Shown: piece after piece, positions 8,761 to 16,809 of the stretch | Position numbering within the stretch: position 1 is the first letter of the stretch | Layout: each line of letters opens with the position of its first letter | NCBI RefSeq assembly: GCF_005885635.1 | Contig: NZ_VATY01000005.1 | Span: 62,001-126,000 of the forward strand | From: Maribacter algarum (ex Zhang et al. 2020) | GTDB lineage: Bacteria > Bacteroidota > Bacteroidia > Flavobacteriales > Flavobacteriaceae | Length of the DNA stretch: 64,000 bases | Direction: 5' to 3' | Translations under genes and position numbers: made by a program | The notes under the pieces: model-generated | Seen by the model: only the letters and a program-made list of their open reading frames with translations | The model's database searches: none | Told to the model about the DNA's origin: nothing

Positions 8761-8959
8761 AGGTAACGGTTCGGCTATGGCAAGTAGGGCAGGCAGGGAA
8801 ACTTTTCATTTCCGTCTGGTCTGCAAGCCAGAGCTTTTTGTTTTGTAATTATTTTATTTTTTTAATTGCCAAACCCAAAAGATTTGGCGGACTTGGTAAA
8901 CACACCCAAGCCTTTAAATTTATGGATTTACGCCCTATTTGCTATAGGCATTGTTAGGC
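8761..8959 (-). repeat. attC-like site (199 bp) closing the DUF2911 cassette
   Basis: Outer arms are AGGTAAC (8761-8767) and GTTAGGC (8953-8959), an open mismatch. GTTAGGC fits the integron consensus GTTRRRY exactly. The inner stem pairs ggctatggcaagtagggc with gccctatttgctatagg. Bases 8877-8959 repeat the partial site at the left edge of the window. Confidence 0.82.
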
Positions 8960-8964
8960 GTAGT

Positions 8965-9819
8965 TTATATTTTCTTGTTAATCCTTTCTTTATTCTTAAT
9001 CCAATACTTGATTTCACTTTCACTTTTTTCGTTAACGATAGCATCATCTATTATTTCAATAGCTTTGTGGTAAAGGTGTAGTTTCTCATAAATTTCCATT
9101 TTTACTCGATAAACAAATCCTTTGCTGTAATCGTCTGATTTCTTATGTTTTTCTAAAGCTATTTCACACAAGGCCAAAGCATCACCAAACCTAGAATTCA
9201 AAAAATATAGCTGTTCGGCAGCATTTGCGTATCGATTACCGTCTTTCTCTTTTTTAGTTAAGAGAAATTCATCAATATAATTCATTAAGTCTTTATCTGT
9301 TGTAGTTACTAATTCAAAAGAAATATTAGTATTTTCCCAAGAGATATAGATTCTTGCATTGTTAGGAATTAAGTCAATATCAAACGAAAGAGTTTCATAA
9401 TAACGGTCACTTTTTTGTGGAGTAACGATGAATCGAGCTACTTCTTTTTCGGGACTATAATTGAAACTTCCATAGAGTTCAGTATCCGAATTAAGTATCA
9501 CAACCCACTCTTGAGGATTGGGTATTGTAAATATGGAATATTGGCCAGCCTTTACAGGTTGACCACCTAAAATAACATCTTTGTCGAAACTAATTCTTGT
9601 ACAATTCCCAGCTCCAGTCCTCCAAACTTTGTCCCAAGGGACTAATTCTCCAAATACACTTCTATTTCTGGCGGAAGGACGCTCATATTCGATTTCTACC
9701 TTTGTATTACCTACAATTTGGCTAATCATACCTTTTGGACTTAATGAAGGATAATCAACCTGTCCGGATGCCGTAAATAATCCTAAAACAAAGATTATAA
9801 TTCCAATTGTATATTTCAT
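8965..9819 (-). CDS. DUF2911 family exported protein
   Basis: A 284-residue protein with a signal peptide (residues 1-19, TASGQ). The DUF2911 domain is clear: SPKGMISQIVGNTKVEIEYERPSAR followed by FGELVPWDKVWRTGAG and AGQYSIFTIP. The C-terminal 110 residues look helical and TPR-like. The biochemical role of DUF2911 is unknown to me. It is the cassette nearest the integrase, which in classical integrons is the most recently inserted; its stop is 5 bases from the attC-like site. Confidence 0.85.
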   Translation of the reverse strand: MKYTIGIIIFVLGLFTASGQVDYPSLSPKGMISQIVGNTKVEIEYERPSARNRSVFGELVPWDKVWRTGAGNCTRISFDKDVILGGQPVKAGQYSIFTIPNPQEWVVILNSDTELYGSFNYSPEKEVARFIVTPQKSDRYYETLSFDIDLIPNNARIYISWENTNISFELVTTTDKDLMNYIDEFLLTKKEKDGNRYANAAEQLYFLNSRFGDALALCEIALEKHKKSDDYSKGFVYRVKMEIYEKLHLYHKAIEIIDDAIVNEKSESEIKYWIKNKERINKKI

Positions 9820-9854
9820 TTACTTATTGTTATTAAGTGTCTTGATTTAATTAC

Positions 9855-9891
9855 GCCTAACTTGTTATATGACAACTAAAATAGTTATTTA
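9855..9891 (-). other. attI-like primary recombination site
   Basis: On the minus strand the 27 bases after the integrase stop lead into ATAACAAGTTAGGCG, where the first cassette begins after G at 9861. This resembles the end of the class 1 integron attI1 (ACAAAGTTAGGC, from memory). No attC-like palindrome is present here, unlike at every other cassette junction, so this is the expected place for attI. Boundaries beyond the junction are inferred. Confidence 0.6.
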
Positions 9892-11073
9892 AGGAGTAAT
9901 AGTTCCGGATAAAGACACTTTTTGATGCGCTTTAGCAGATTTCTGTATCGCTTGAACAGCACTATCTAATGGGCTTTTTATCGATAATAAGTCTTTTTTA
10001 GCTATATGTGTGTAAATCATTGTAGTCTCAGGCTTGGTGTGACCCAACAGTTCTTGTATATGTCGAATACCAACACCATCTTCGATAAGATGCGTGGCAT
10101 AAGAATGTCGTAATGTGTGCGGAGTAATCGGTTTCTTGATTCCCGCTGTTAAACAAGCTTTTTTTAGAAAGGCACGAATACTACTTGCACTGTAGCGATT
10201 GTCTGAATTTCCTTCAATGAAAAAAACTTTGGGCTTATAAGTGTTAAGATAATTTATAAGTAGCGGAAGAATACTTTCTGCAAGGGGTACATAACGGTCT
10301 TTTCTTCCCTTTGCTTGCCGAATAGCTATCTGCTTCCTTTGAATATCAATGTCACTTAGGTTCAGATTTATGATCTCCCCAACGCGTAAGCCTGAAGAAT
10401 AAAGTATGGCCAAGATAGTACGATGTTTTAAGTTAGAAGTGCATTGTAGTAAAGAAATTACCTCGCGTTGACTTAGTACTATGGGTAGATAGCGACTCTT
10501 TTTCGGTCTATTTAGCTGCAAATCATTGATTTTTGTTTCCTTGAAAAGATGCCCAAAATGCTTTAAAGCCCCTATCATTTGTCTATGAGTGCTGATACCA
10601 TACTTTTTATTAGAAATAATGTTTTCTACAAAATGGCGTATAGAAGTATTATCAATTTCAGGAAGTGGAGTGTCTTTTGCATACAAGAGCAGTTGAACAA
10701 TGAAAGATGAGTAGGTATCTATAGTGCTCTTGCTCAATCTGAGTCCGAAAAGGTAATTTTGATATTCTTGAAGTAAGGGCCGCTGCGTTTGATTTAACTT
10801 TTCAAATGCGGGTTTTGGCTTTTGAACTGGGTTTTCTGATTTAAGCTTTTGCAACGCACTGTAGTCGACATAATAATTACCCTTTCTGAGGTATACGTAC
10901 AGTTCATTGGTCAGTTTCTTGGAAAAAGGCATACAAAAGGCACCATGTGTTTGACTCCATCTTACCTGTGGAAATTTCTTGATGTAAGCTTTAAGGTCAA
11001 CTTGATAGATAAAGTCAATTTTTACTTGAACTATGCCTGTATGGGTTATGGGAATTAGAGTAACAGTAGACAT
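9889..11073 (-). CDS. Tyrosine recombinase, candidate cassette integrase
   Basis: A 394-residue tyrosine recombinase. The catalytic set is complete: R230 in SSGLRVGE, K255 in RQAKGRKDR, H319 and R322 in TPHTLRHSYATH, H345 in ELLGHT and nucleophile Y354 in TTMIYTH. A SAM-like core-binding domain spans about 97-180. About 90 extra N-terminal residues have no match I recognise. The TTMIYTH...KSPLD tail recalls IntI proteins, but the extra helix region that integron integrases carry between the catalytic Lys and HxxR boxes is not seen. It lies directly upstream of the array in the same direction, the natural candidate to move the cassettes. Confidence 0.9.
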   Translation of the reverse strand: MSTVTLIPITHTGIVQVKIDFIYQVDLKAYIKKFPQVRWSQTHGAFCMPFSKKLTNELYVYLRKGNYYVDYSALQKLKSENPVQKPKPAFEKLNQTQRPLLQEYQNYLFGLRLSKSTIDTYSSFIVQLLLYAKDTPLPEIDNTSIRHFVENIISNKKYGISTHRQMIGALKHFGHLFKETKINDLQLNRPKKSRYLPIVLSQREVISLLQCTSNLKHRTILAILYSSGLRVGEIINLNLSDIDIQRKQIAIRQAKGRKDRYVPLAESILPLLINYLNTYKPKVFFIEGNSDNRYSASSIRAFLKKACLTAGIKKPITPHTLRHSYATHLIEDGVGIRHIQELLGHTKPETTMIYTHIAKKDLLSIKSPLDSAVQAIQKSAKAHQKVSLSGTITP

Positions 11074-11186
11074 TTTGAATGATTTTTCTTACACTAAATT
11101 AGCATAAAAAAAATACCTCCAGAGAAAAATTATCCATTATTTATCTGATGCTATCTGAGCAAACTAAAACCGCCTTAAAAAGCCAA

Positions 11187-12254
11187 TTAAACCTCAACAC
11201 GCCACCCAAAAGGATCTTTAGCACGATTGTACTGAATATCGGTGATACGTTTTTTGAAGAGTGCTGCGTAGCTATTCTCAACTTCTTGAAGCTCATAATC
11301 GGTATCGCGATAACCAAAACCTGCGATAGGGGAAATCACTGCTGCTGTACCGGCACCGAACATTTCTTTGAGGCTTCCGTCTTTGGCGGCTGCAACAACT
11401 TCAGTAACGGTAATGGTACGTACTTCGGTTTTTATTCCTTCAGATTCCGCCACTTCCAAAACGCTTTTACGCGTGATTCCGTCTAAGATACGGTCGCTGG
11501 TGGGGCCTGTTATCAAAGTATCGCCAATTCGAACAAAGATGTTCATGGCACCCGCTTCTTCTATGTTTTCGTGTTTGTGGTCGTCCGTCCAAATGACTTG
11601 GTGGTATCCTTTTGATTTGGCCAATTGGGTAGGGTGAAATTGACCGGCGTAGTTTCCACCGGTTTTGGCATATCCAACACCACCATTAGCAGAACGTGAA
11701 TACTTTTCTTCTATTAATACCTTTACCTTTCCAGCAAAATAAGGACCTGAAGGGGCCAAGCAAATCATAAATTTATACGCGTCTGCGGGTGAGGCATGAA
11801 ATCCTTCCCCTGAAGCAAACATAAAAGGGCGAATGTACATAGCACTACCTTCACTTTGCGGAATCCATGCTTTATCCAATTCTAAAAGAGTCTTTAGTCC
11901 TTCCATAAAATATTCTTCTGGAAGCTCAGGCATCGACATTCTACTAGCTGAAATATTAAATCGCTTGTGATTGTCTTTTGGGCGAAATAGAAAAATGGAG
12001 TCAGTATCATCTTTATAGGCTTTCATACCTTCGAAGATAGATTGCCCATAGTGAAAAATCTTAGCTGCTGGTGCAAGGCTTATAGGCCCATAAGGCACAA
12101 TTTTCGGATTTTCCCAAGCGCCATTACGGTAATCACAGACCAACATGTGGTCAGAGAAAACGCTTCCGAAAGCTAGATTATCAAAATCAACTAGGGCTAT
12201 TTTAGAGCTTTGCACTTTTTCAATGCTGATGGCATTCTTGGTGATACTTTCCAT
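11187..12254 (-). CDS. ilvE: Branched-chain amino acid aminotransferase
   Basis: A 355-residue fold-type IV PLP aminotransferase that interconverts Leu, Ile and Val with their 2-keto acids using glutamate. The PLP Lys is in GYAKTGGNYAG. The glutamate-binding EEAGAMNIFV and phosphate-binding ILDGITRKSVLE stretches are intact. Length fits the long, eukaryote-like BCAT subgroup common in Bacteroidota. It stands alone on the minus strand, just right of the integrase; the 113-base gap between them holds no gene. Confidence 0.93.
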   Translation of the reverse strand: MESITKNAISIEKVQSSKIALVDFDNLAFGSVFSDHMLVCDYRNGAWENPKIVPYGPISLAPAAKIFHYGQSIFEGMKAYKDDTDSIFLFRPKDNHKRFNISASRMSMPELPEEYFMEGLKTLLELDKAWIPQSEGSAMYIRPFMFASGEGFHASPADAYKFMICLAPSGPYFAGKVKVLIEEKYSRSANGGVGYAKTGGNYAGQFHPTQLAKSKGYHQVIWTDDHKHENIEEAGAMNIFVRIGDTLITGPTSDRILDGITRKSVLEVAESEGIKTEVRTITVTEVVAAAKDGSLKEMFGAGTAAVISPIAGFGYRDTDYELQEVENSYAALFKKRITDIQYNRAKDPFGWRVEV

Positions 12255-12360
12255 TTTGAGTTATCTTTGAGGAATAAAATTAAATAAATATCTCAAATTC
12301 CATGGGCTTTTTCAGTTTAAAATGCCCAATTTTACGGATGTCTTTCAAATATTGAAGATT

Positions 12361-12864
12361 ATGAAACGAATTAACATTTTACTTGTATTTTTCTTCGGAA
12401 TTACTATCATTTCGGCACAAAATTCACAGTCCCATACTGAGCAAAAAGCTGTTGCCCCCACCGTCTTTCCGTCCTTTGGGATGCAAATTGACGAGACAAA
12501 TGCAATATCCGCTTCAGAAATGTCTGAAAAGTATGCCATCATGAAGCCAACTGATACCCTACAAACCAAATTTGTCGCAAAGGTTACAGAGGTATGTCAA
12601 TCGAAAGGATGCTGGATGCGTGTTGAACTACAAGACGGTCAAGAGACCATGGTGCGTTTTAAAGACTACGGCTTTTTTATGCCGAAGGATATCAAGGGCA
12701 AGGAAGTCATCGTTAACGGACTCGCCTTCGTTGAAGAAATGAGTGTAAAAGACCAACAGCACTATGCCAAAGATGCTGGTAAGTCTGATGATGAAATTAC
12801 CAAAATCACAGCCGCGAAAAAAACCTTGGGTTTTGAAGCCGATGGAGTTTTACTAAAACATTAG
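12361..12864 (+). CDS. DUF4920 family exported protein
   Basis: 167 residues from the ATG at 12361, which begins a signal peptide (MKRINILLVFFFGITIISAQ); an ATG 39 bases upstream would add a hydrophilic head and is unlikely. The core CQSKGCWMRVELQDGQETMVRFKDYGFFMPKDI is typical of DUF4920, an OB-like periplasmic domain of unknown role with a conserved CxxxGCW. It overlaps the mnmD start by one base, so the two are cotranscribed. Confidence 0.8.
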   Translation: MKRINILLVFFFGITIISAQNSQSHTEQKAVAPTVFPSFGMQIDETNAISASEMSEKYAIMKPTDTLQTKFVAKVTEVCQSKGCWMRVELQDGQETMVRFKDYGFFMPKDIKGKEVIVNGLAFVEEMSVKDQQHYAKDAGKSDDEITKITAAKKTLGFEADGVLLKH

Positions 12865-13529
12865 TGGAGCGCAAAATCATTACTACTTCAGATGGTTCAA
12901 AGACCATTCACCTTGTCGATTGGGATGAACAGTATCATTCCAAACACGGCGCTATTCAAGAAGCCTATCATGTATTTATCAAGTCCGGACTTTCACTTTT
13001 CAAAGATAGGTCGGTATCTATTTTAGAAATCGGTTTTGGTACAGGGCTGAATGCATTGATTACATTGATGGAAGCAGAAAAGTTTAATCTGGATATTATG
13101 TATAGGGGAGTTGAAGCCTATCCTATTACATCTAAAGAATTGGAACAACTCAACTATCTTTCTGAACTAAATGCGCAAACGCTTGAGGCTGAGTTTCTAA
13201 AAATGCATGAATCCCCGTGGGAAAAACAAATAGCCATTACCGAAACTTTCCAATTGCACAAACAGCAAAAAGAGTTTAAGGATATTAGTGACACCGATGC
13301 GTTCAATCTAATCTATTTTGATGCCTTTGGTGCCCGTGTTCAACCTGAACTTTGGACTGAGGCTATCTTTTCTAAAATGTATGCAGCCCTACAAGATAAG
13401 GGAGTTTTGGTCACCTATGCGGCAAAAGGTAGTGTTCGCAGAGCAATGCAGGCAGTCGGTTTTATTGTTGAACGTTTGCCGGGTCCGCCTGGAAAACGTG
13501 AAATGCTTCGCGCTACTAAAACTGCATGA
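12864..13529 (+). CDS. mnmD: tRNA (mnm5s2U34) methyltransferase, MnmD-type
   Basis: 221 residues. A SAM-binding motif (ILEIGFGTGLNALIT), DWDEQYHSKHGAIQEAYHVF at the N terminus and IYFDAFGARVQPELWTEAIF match the stand-alone MnmD methyltransferases. These make the last step of 5-methylaminomethyl-2-thiouridine at tRNA wobble positions. The FAD-dependent MnmC1 half of the E. coli fusion is absent, as usual in this phylum. The GTG start shares its G with the upstream TAG stop, giving translational coupling. Confidence 0.9.
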   Translation: MERKIITTSDGSKTIHLVDWDEQYHSKHGAIQEAYHVFIKSGLSLFKDRSVSILEIGFGTGLNALITLMEAEKFNLDIMYRGVEAYPITSKELEQLNYLSELNAQTLEAEFLKMHESPWEKQIAITETFQLHKQQKEFKDISDTDAFNLIYFDAFGARVQPELWTEAIFSKMYAALQDKGVLVTYAAKGSVRRAMQAVGFIVERLPGPPGKREMLRATKTA

Positions 13530-13635
13530 TAGCATTAAAGTACTCATCTTCAACTTTTAACATAAGCTTAAACAATACTGTTAAATCGACATTAAACCGA
13601 CATGTTACGATTCTAAAAACCAATACCTTTGACTC

Positions 13636-14595
13636 ATGCAGATATTGATTACAGGTGCGACAGGTCTGGTAGGCAGCGAAATTGTTCGTTTGTGCCACGA
13701 GCAGAACATTGGTGTAAATTATCTTACTACAAATAAGAACAAGCTTATTTCTAAGGGAAATTACAAGGGTTTTTATTGGAACCCTGATGTGGGGGAAATT
13801 GACCTGAACTGTTTTAAAGGAGTTTCTGCTATTATCAATTTAGCTGGCGCAAGTATTTCAAAACGATGGACGCCCAAGTACAAAAAGGTTGTTCTTTCGA
13901 GCAGAATCAATACACTTCGTACCCTTCAAAAAGGTTTGGAGCAAATCGATGACTCGAATATTAGCTCTTTTGTTTCTGCTTCCGCTATCGGAATTTATCC
14001 CAATTCGCTCTCCAATTTTTATACGGAAGATGAAGAAAGTGTAGATGATAGTTTCTTAGGGGAAGTTGTGGAAGCATGGGAGAGAGAAATCGATGCATTC
14101 GAAAAATTTGATTTTAAGGTTTCAAAACTAAGAGTAGGGCTTGTGATGTCGGCAGATGGTGGTGCGCTGCCCGAGATGGCAAAACCCATAAGGTATTATG
14201 CAGGTGCAGCTTTCGGAAGTGGTATGCAATGGCAATCATGGATTCATATTACTGACCTCGCCAGACAGTTTTTATTCCTTATCGAGCATCAGCTACAAGG
14301 AGTTTACAATGGGGTAGGGCCGAACCCAGTGAACAATGCAAAATTGGTCAAGGAAATAGCCAAGGTACTTGATAAACCATTATTCTTGCCCAACGTACCT
14401 CAATTTGCGATGAAAGCAATCTTAGGGGAGATGTCTTATCTTTTATTTGCAAGTCAACGGGTAAGCAGTAAAAAAATAGAAGAAGAAGGTTTTGTTTTTC
14501 ACTTTCCAAATGTCTGCAGAGCCATAGAAAATATCTATTTACAAGAAACCCAAGAAAACAATTTTGAAGGGGCACAAAAGAAGGAATACGTTTAA
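13636..14595 (+). CDS. TIGR01777 (YfcH-like) NAD-dependent epimerase family protein
   Basis: 319 residues, an atypical short-chain dehydrogenase/epimerase. The nucleotide-binding motif is GATGLVGSEIV at residues 7-17. AIINLAGASISKRWTPKYKK and SAIGIYPN are hallmarks of the TIGR01777 group, as is a C-terminal DUF1731-like helix region. Substrate is unknown; relatives have been linked to division or cell-shape phenotypes, which cannot be judged here. Followed by a heptamer repeat. Confidence 0.88.
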   Translation: MQILITGATGLVGSEIVRLCHEQNIGVNYLTTNKNKLISKGNYKGFYWNPDVGEIDLNCFKGVSAIINLAGASISKRWTPKYKKVVLSSRINTLRTLQKGLEQIDDSNISSFVSASAIGIYPNSLSNFYTEDEESVDDSFLGEVVEAWEREIDAFEKFDFKVSKLRVGLVMSADGGALPEMAKPIRYYAGAAFGSGMQWQSWIHITDLARQFLFLIEHQLQGVYNGVGPNPVNNAKLVKEIAKVLDKPLFLPNVPQFAMKAILGEMSYLLFASQRVSSKKIEEEGFVFHFPNVCRAIENIYLQETQENNFEGAQKKEYV

Positions 14596-14598
14596 CTT

Positions 14599-14640
14599 CG
14601 CTTATCGCTTATCGCTTATCGCTTATCGCTTATCGCTTAT
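14599..14640. repeat. Tandem 7-bp repeat, six copies of cgcttat
   Basis: Six perfect copies of the unit cgcttat sit four bases after the stop of the epimerase gene, followed by a partial cgc. The tract is intergenic and about 100 bases upstream of the grpE promoter, so copy-number change would not shift a reading frame. Confidence 0.9.
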
Positions 14641-14746
14641 CGCCGGAACGACTTTTTCCATCCTTTGGTAACTAAGCCATTCACTTCGGTCTTATGTCTT
14701 GTTTCTAGGAGCGCAGCGGTCTAATCACTCTTTTTTAAGTGACATT

Positions 14747-14785
14747 TTGACATTTTTAAAGAATTGGCAGTACTTTTGCCACCTG
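14747..14785 (+). promoter_or_regulatory. Bacteroidota sigma-A promoter of grpE-dnaJ
   Basis: A TTG at 14747-14749 and TACTTTTG at 14771-14778, 21 bases apart, match the -33 TTG and -7 TAnnTTTG boxes of this phylum. The expected transcript start is near 14785, about 27 bases before the grpE ATG. No heat-shock operator (CIRCE) was seen. Confidence 0.65.
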
Positions 14786-14811
14786 AAATTGACGAATAAT
14801 AGTACTATCAA

Positions 14812-15372
14812 ATGAGTGAGAAAGATAAAACTGAAGAATTAGAGGATATCATTCCTGATACAGAAGAAAATACCGAGGCTGAAACTGTTGCCGAAGAGGC
14901 TATTCCTGAAGAAGACGAGCGAACACCTGAAGAAAAACTACAGGAAGAGCTCGGTAAGGAAAAAGATAAATTTTTACGCCTTTTTGCGGAGTTCGAAAAC
15001 TACAAAAAACGAACCTCCAAAGAGCGCATGGACTTGTTTAAAACAGCCGGTCAAGAAGTTATCGTTTCCTTACTACCTGTTATGGATGATTTCGATAGGG
15101 CCCTAAAAGAGCTTGTAAAAGCGGATGATAAAGAAATGCTCAAAGGTATAGAGCTTATTAGCAATAAGTTCAAAGAAACGCTGAAGAGTAAAGGCCTGAC
15201 TGAAGTTGAGGCAAAACAGGGTGATGTTTTTGATGCGGAAATTCATGATGCAATCACACAAATACCTGCGCCAAGCAAAAAATTGAAAGGAAAAATTATC
15301 GATGTTATCGAGAAGGGTTATAAGCTTGGTGATAAGATTATCCGTCATCCAAAAGTGGTGGTCGGAAACTAA
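14812..15372 (+). CDS. grpE: GrpE nucleotide exchange factor
   Basis: 186 residues. An acidic disordered N terminus (about 1-45) precedes the long coiled-coil helix and the family core LRLFAEFENYKKRTSKER. The C-terminal beta-wing ends HDAITQIPAPSKKLKGKIIDVIEKGYKLGDKIIRHPKVVV. It releases ADP from DnaK in the cytoplasm. Ten bases separate it from dnaJ, the standard co-chaperone operon; dnaK is not in the window. Confidence 0.96.
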   Translation: MSEKDKTEELEDIIPDTEENTEAETVAEEAIPEEDERTPEEKLQEELGKEKDKFLRLFAEFENYKKRTSKERMDLFKTAGQEVIVSLLPVMDDFDRALKELVKADDKEMLKGIELISNKFKETLKSKGLTEVEAKQGDVFDAEIHDAITQIPAPSKKLKGKIIDVIEKGYKLGDKIIRHPKVVVGN

Positions 15373-15381
15373 TAACAAAGC

Positions 15382-16497
15382 ATGAAGCAAGATTATTACG
15401 AAATTTTAGGTGTTACCAAGAATGCAAGTGCATCTGAAATAAAAAAGGCGTACCGTAAAAAAGCAGTGCAATACCATCCTGATAAAAATCCGGGTGATGC
15501 CAAGGCTGAAGAGAATTTCAAGAAGGCTGCTGAGGCTTATGAAGTATTGAGCGACCCAGATAAAAAAGCGCGCTATGACCAATTTGGTCATGCTGCTTTT
15601 GAAGGTGGTGGTGGCTTCGGCGGTGGCGGTATGAATATGGATGATATTTTTAGCCAGTTCGGTGATATCTTCGGTAGTGCCTTCGGTGGTGGCGGCTTTG
15701 GTGGTTTTGGCGGCGGTGGCGGTCAACGTCGCGTTAAAGGAAGTAACCTTAGAATTCGAGTCAAACTTACCCTTGAAGAGGTTGCTAACGGAGTGGAGAA
15801 AAAGGTAAAAGTCCGCAGAAAAGTACAAGCAGACGGTGTGACCTATAAAACCTGTGGAACCTGCGGTGGAAGAGGTCAGGTAACCAAAATTACCAATACA
15901 ATTTTAGGACGAATGCAAACTGCGGCGGCCTGTAATGCGTGTGGAGGCAGTGGACAAATCATTGATAAACGTCCGAGTGATGCAGACGGTCAAGGTCTTA
16001 AAGTCGCAGAAGAAACGGTTTCTATTAACATTCCTGCGGGAGTTGAGGATGGTATGCAATTGAAAGTCCCCAGTAAAGGTAATGAAGCACCAGGTAATGG
16101 TGTTCCAGGAGATTTGCTGGTCGCTATTGAGACGGTAGATCATAAAACGCTAAAGCGCGAAGGTGATAACCTTCATTATGACCTCTATGTTAGTATTTCA
16201 GAAGCTGTACTCGGAACTTCAAAAGAAATCGATTCCGTAGGCGGAAAGGTCCGCATAAAACTGGAATCGGGAATTCAATCGGGAAAAATACTCCGTCTTC
16301 GCGGAAAGGGTATTTCTAGCTTGAATGGCTATGGAAGTGGTGATTTATTGGTACATGTGAACGTTTGGACGCCAAAAGAGCTGAATAAAGAGCAAAAAGA
16401 TTTCTTTGAGCGTATGCAGAACAACGAGAATTTCGAGCCTAAGCCCGAAAAATCAGATAAATCTTTCTTCGAAAAAGTTAAAGATATGTTCTCTTAG
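15382..16497 (+). CDS. dnaJ: Chaperone DnaJ
   Basis: 371 residues: J-domain (1-70) with HPD in YHPDKNPGD, a long Gly/Phe-rich linker (75-115), a zinc region and two C-terminal substrate-binding domains. The zinc region holds only two CxxCxGxG repeats ([16 protein letters not shown]) instead of the four in E. coli DnaJ, so only one zinc centre is possible. This is common in Bacteroidota DnaJ as I know it. It works with DnaK and GrpE in protein folding. Confidence 0.95.
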   Translation: MKQDYYEILGVTKNASASEIKKAYRKKAVQYHPDKNPGDAKAEENFKKAAEAYEVLSDPDKKARYDQFGHAAFEGGGGFGGGGMNMDDIFSQFGDIFGSAFGGGGFGGFGGGGGQRRVKGSNLRIRVKLTLEEVANGVEKKVKVRRKVQADGVTYKTCGTCGGRGQVTKITNTILGRMQTAAACNACGGSGQIIDKRPSDADGQGLKVAEETVSINIPAGVEDGMQLKVPSKGNEAPGNGVPGDLLVAIETVDHKTLKREGDNLHYDLYVSISEAVLGTSKEIDSVGGKVRIKLESGIQSGKILRLRGKGISSLNGYGSGDLLVHVNVWTPKELNKEQKDFFERMQNNENFEPKPEKSDKSFFEKVKDMFS

Positions 16498-16809
16498 AGG
16501 ATATTTATTTGGCATTTAAATAAAAAACGTATATTTGAATTAGTATTGGGAAACTGATACTAATTTTCTTTTTCATAGCAATTTTTTTCCCATCCTTAAT
16601 TCTTTAAGGGTGGGTTTTGTGTTTTTAGTGAGACTGTATTCCGAGCATGCAGAGCATAGCTCATAATACCTAGTCGAACTAACTCCGCTAAAAGACTATT
16701 GCTTAAATTTTATGAAAAAGAATTCGCCTACTGTACGCTCTATACTTTTTCTGTCTACGGCCACTACTTACTGCAAACTCTTTTACATATCTTTGAAAAA
16801 ATTGCTTGC
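16498..16809. other. Intergenic stretch with one terminator
   Basis: The 312 bases between dnaJ and the ABC transporter hold the terminator at 16589-16620. The final 110 bases keep an open frame into the ABC gene but show no coding character. No RNA gene was recognised. Confidence 0.5.
16589..16626 (+). terminator. Rho-independent terminator after dnaJ
   Basis: cccatccttaa (16589-16599) pairs with ttaagggtggg (16604-16614) around a short loop, followed by ttttgtgttttt. It ends the grpE-dnaJ transcript. Confidence 0.8.

Larger units (their letters stand above)
1..11073 (-). mobile_element. Integron-like cassette array with integrase, attI-like site and seven cassettes
   Basis: Read on the minus strand, a tyrosine recombinase gene is followed by an attI-like junction and then cassettes spanning 8767-9860, 7230-8766, 5766-7229, 4156-5765, 2885-4155, 1252-2884 and from 1251 off the left edge. 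Every cassette carries its gene or genes close to its start and an attC-like palindrome after the gene. For each cassette the first 7-11 bases are the reverse complement of the R'' arm of its own attC-like site (9/9 for 75-83 against 1244-1252; 9/9 for 7412-7420 against 8759-8767). The two arms of a given physical site often disagree. That pattern is expected for circular cassettes inserted at a G/TT junction. Integrase and cassettes share one orientation, unlike class 1 integrons, where intI is divergent. Whether it is active is unknown. Confidence 0.85.

Noticed and set aside
1246-8959. Reading the palindromes as REP-type repeats or insertion-sequence remnants
   Set aside because: They occur only at gene-cassette borders, lack transposase traces or target duplications, and show the arm-swap pattern that REP elements would not produce.
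14599-14640. CRISPR-like tandem array
   Set aside because: The units are 7 bases with no spacers, and no cas gene is present.
16498-16809. A tRNA or small RNA gene between dnaJ and the ABC transporter
   Set aside because: Only the terminator hairpin is structured; no cloverleaf or T-loop sequence was found.
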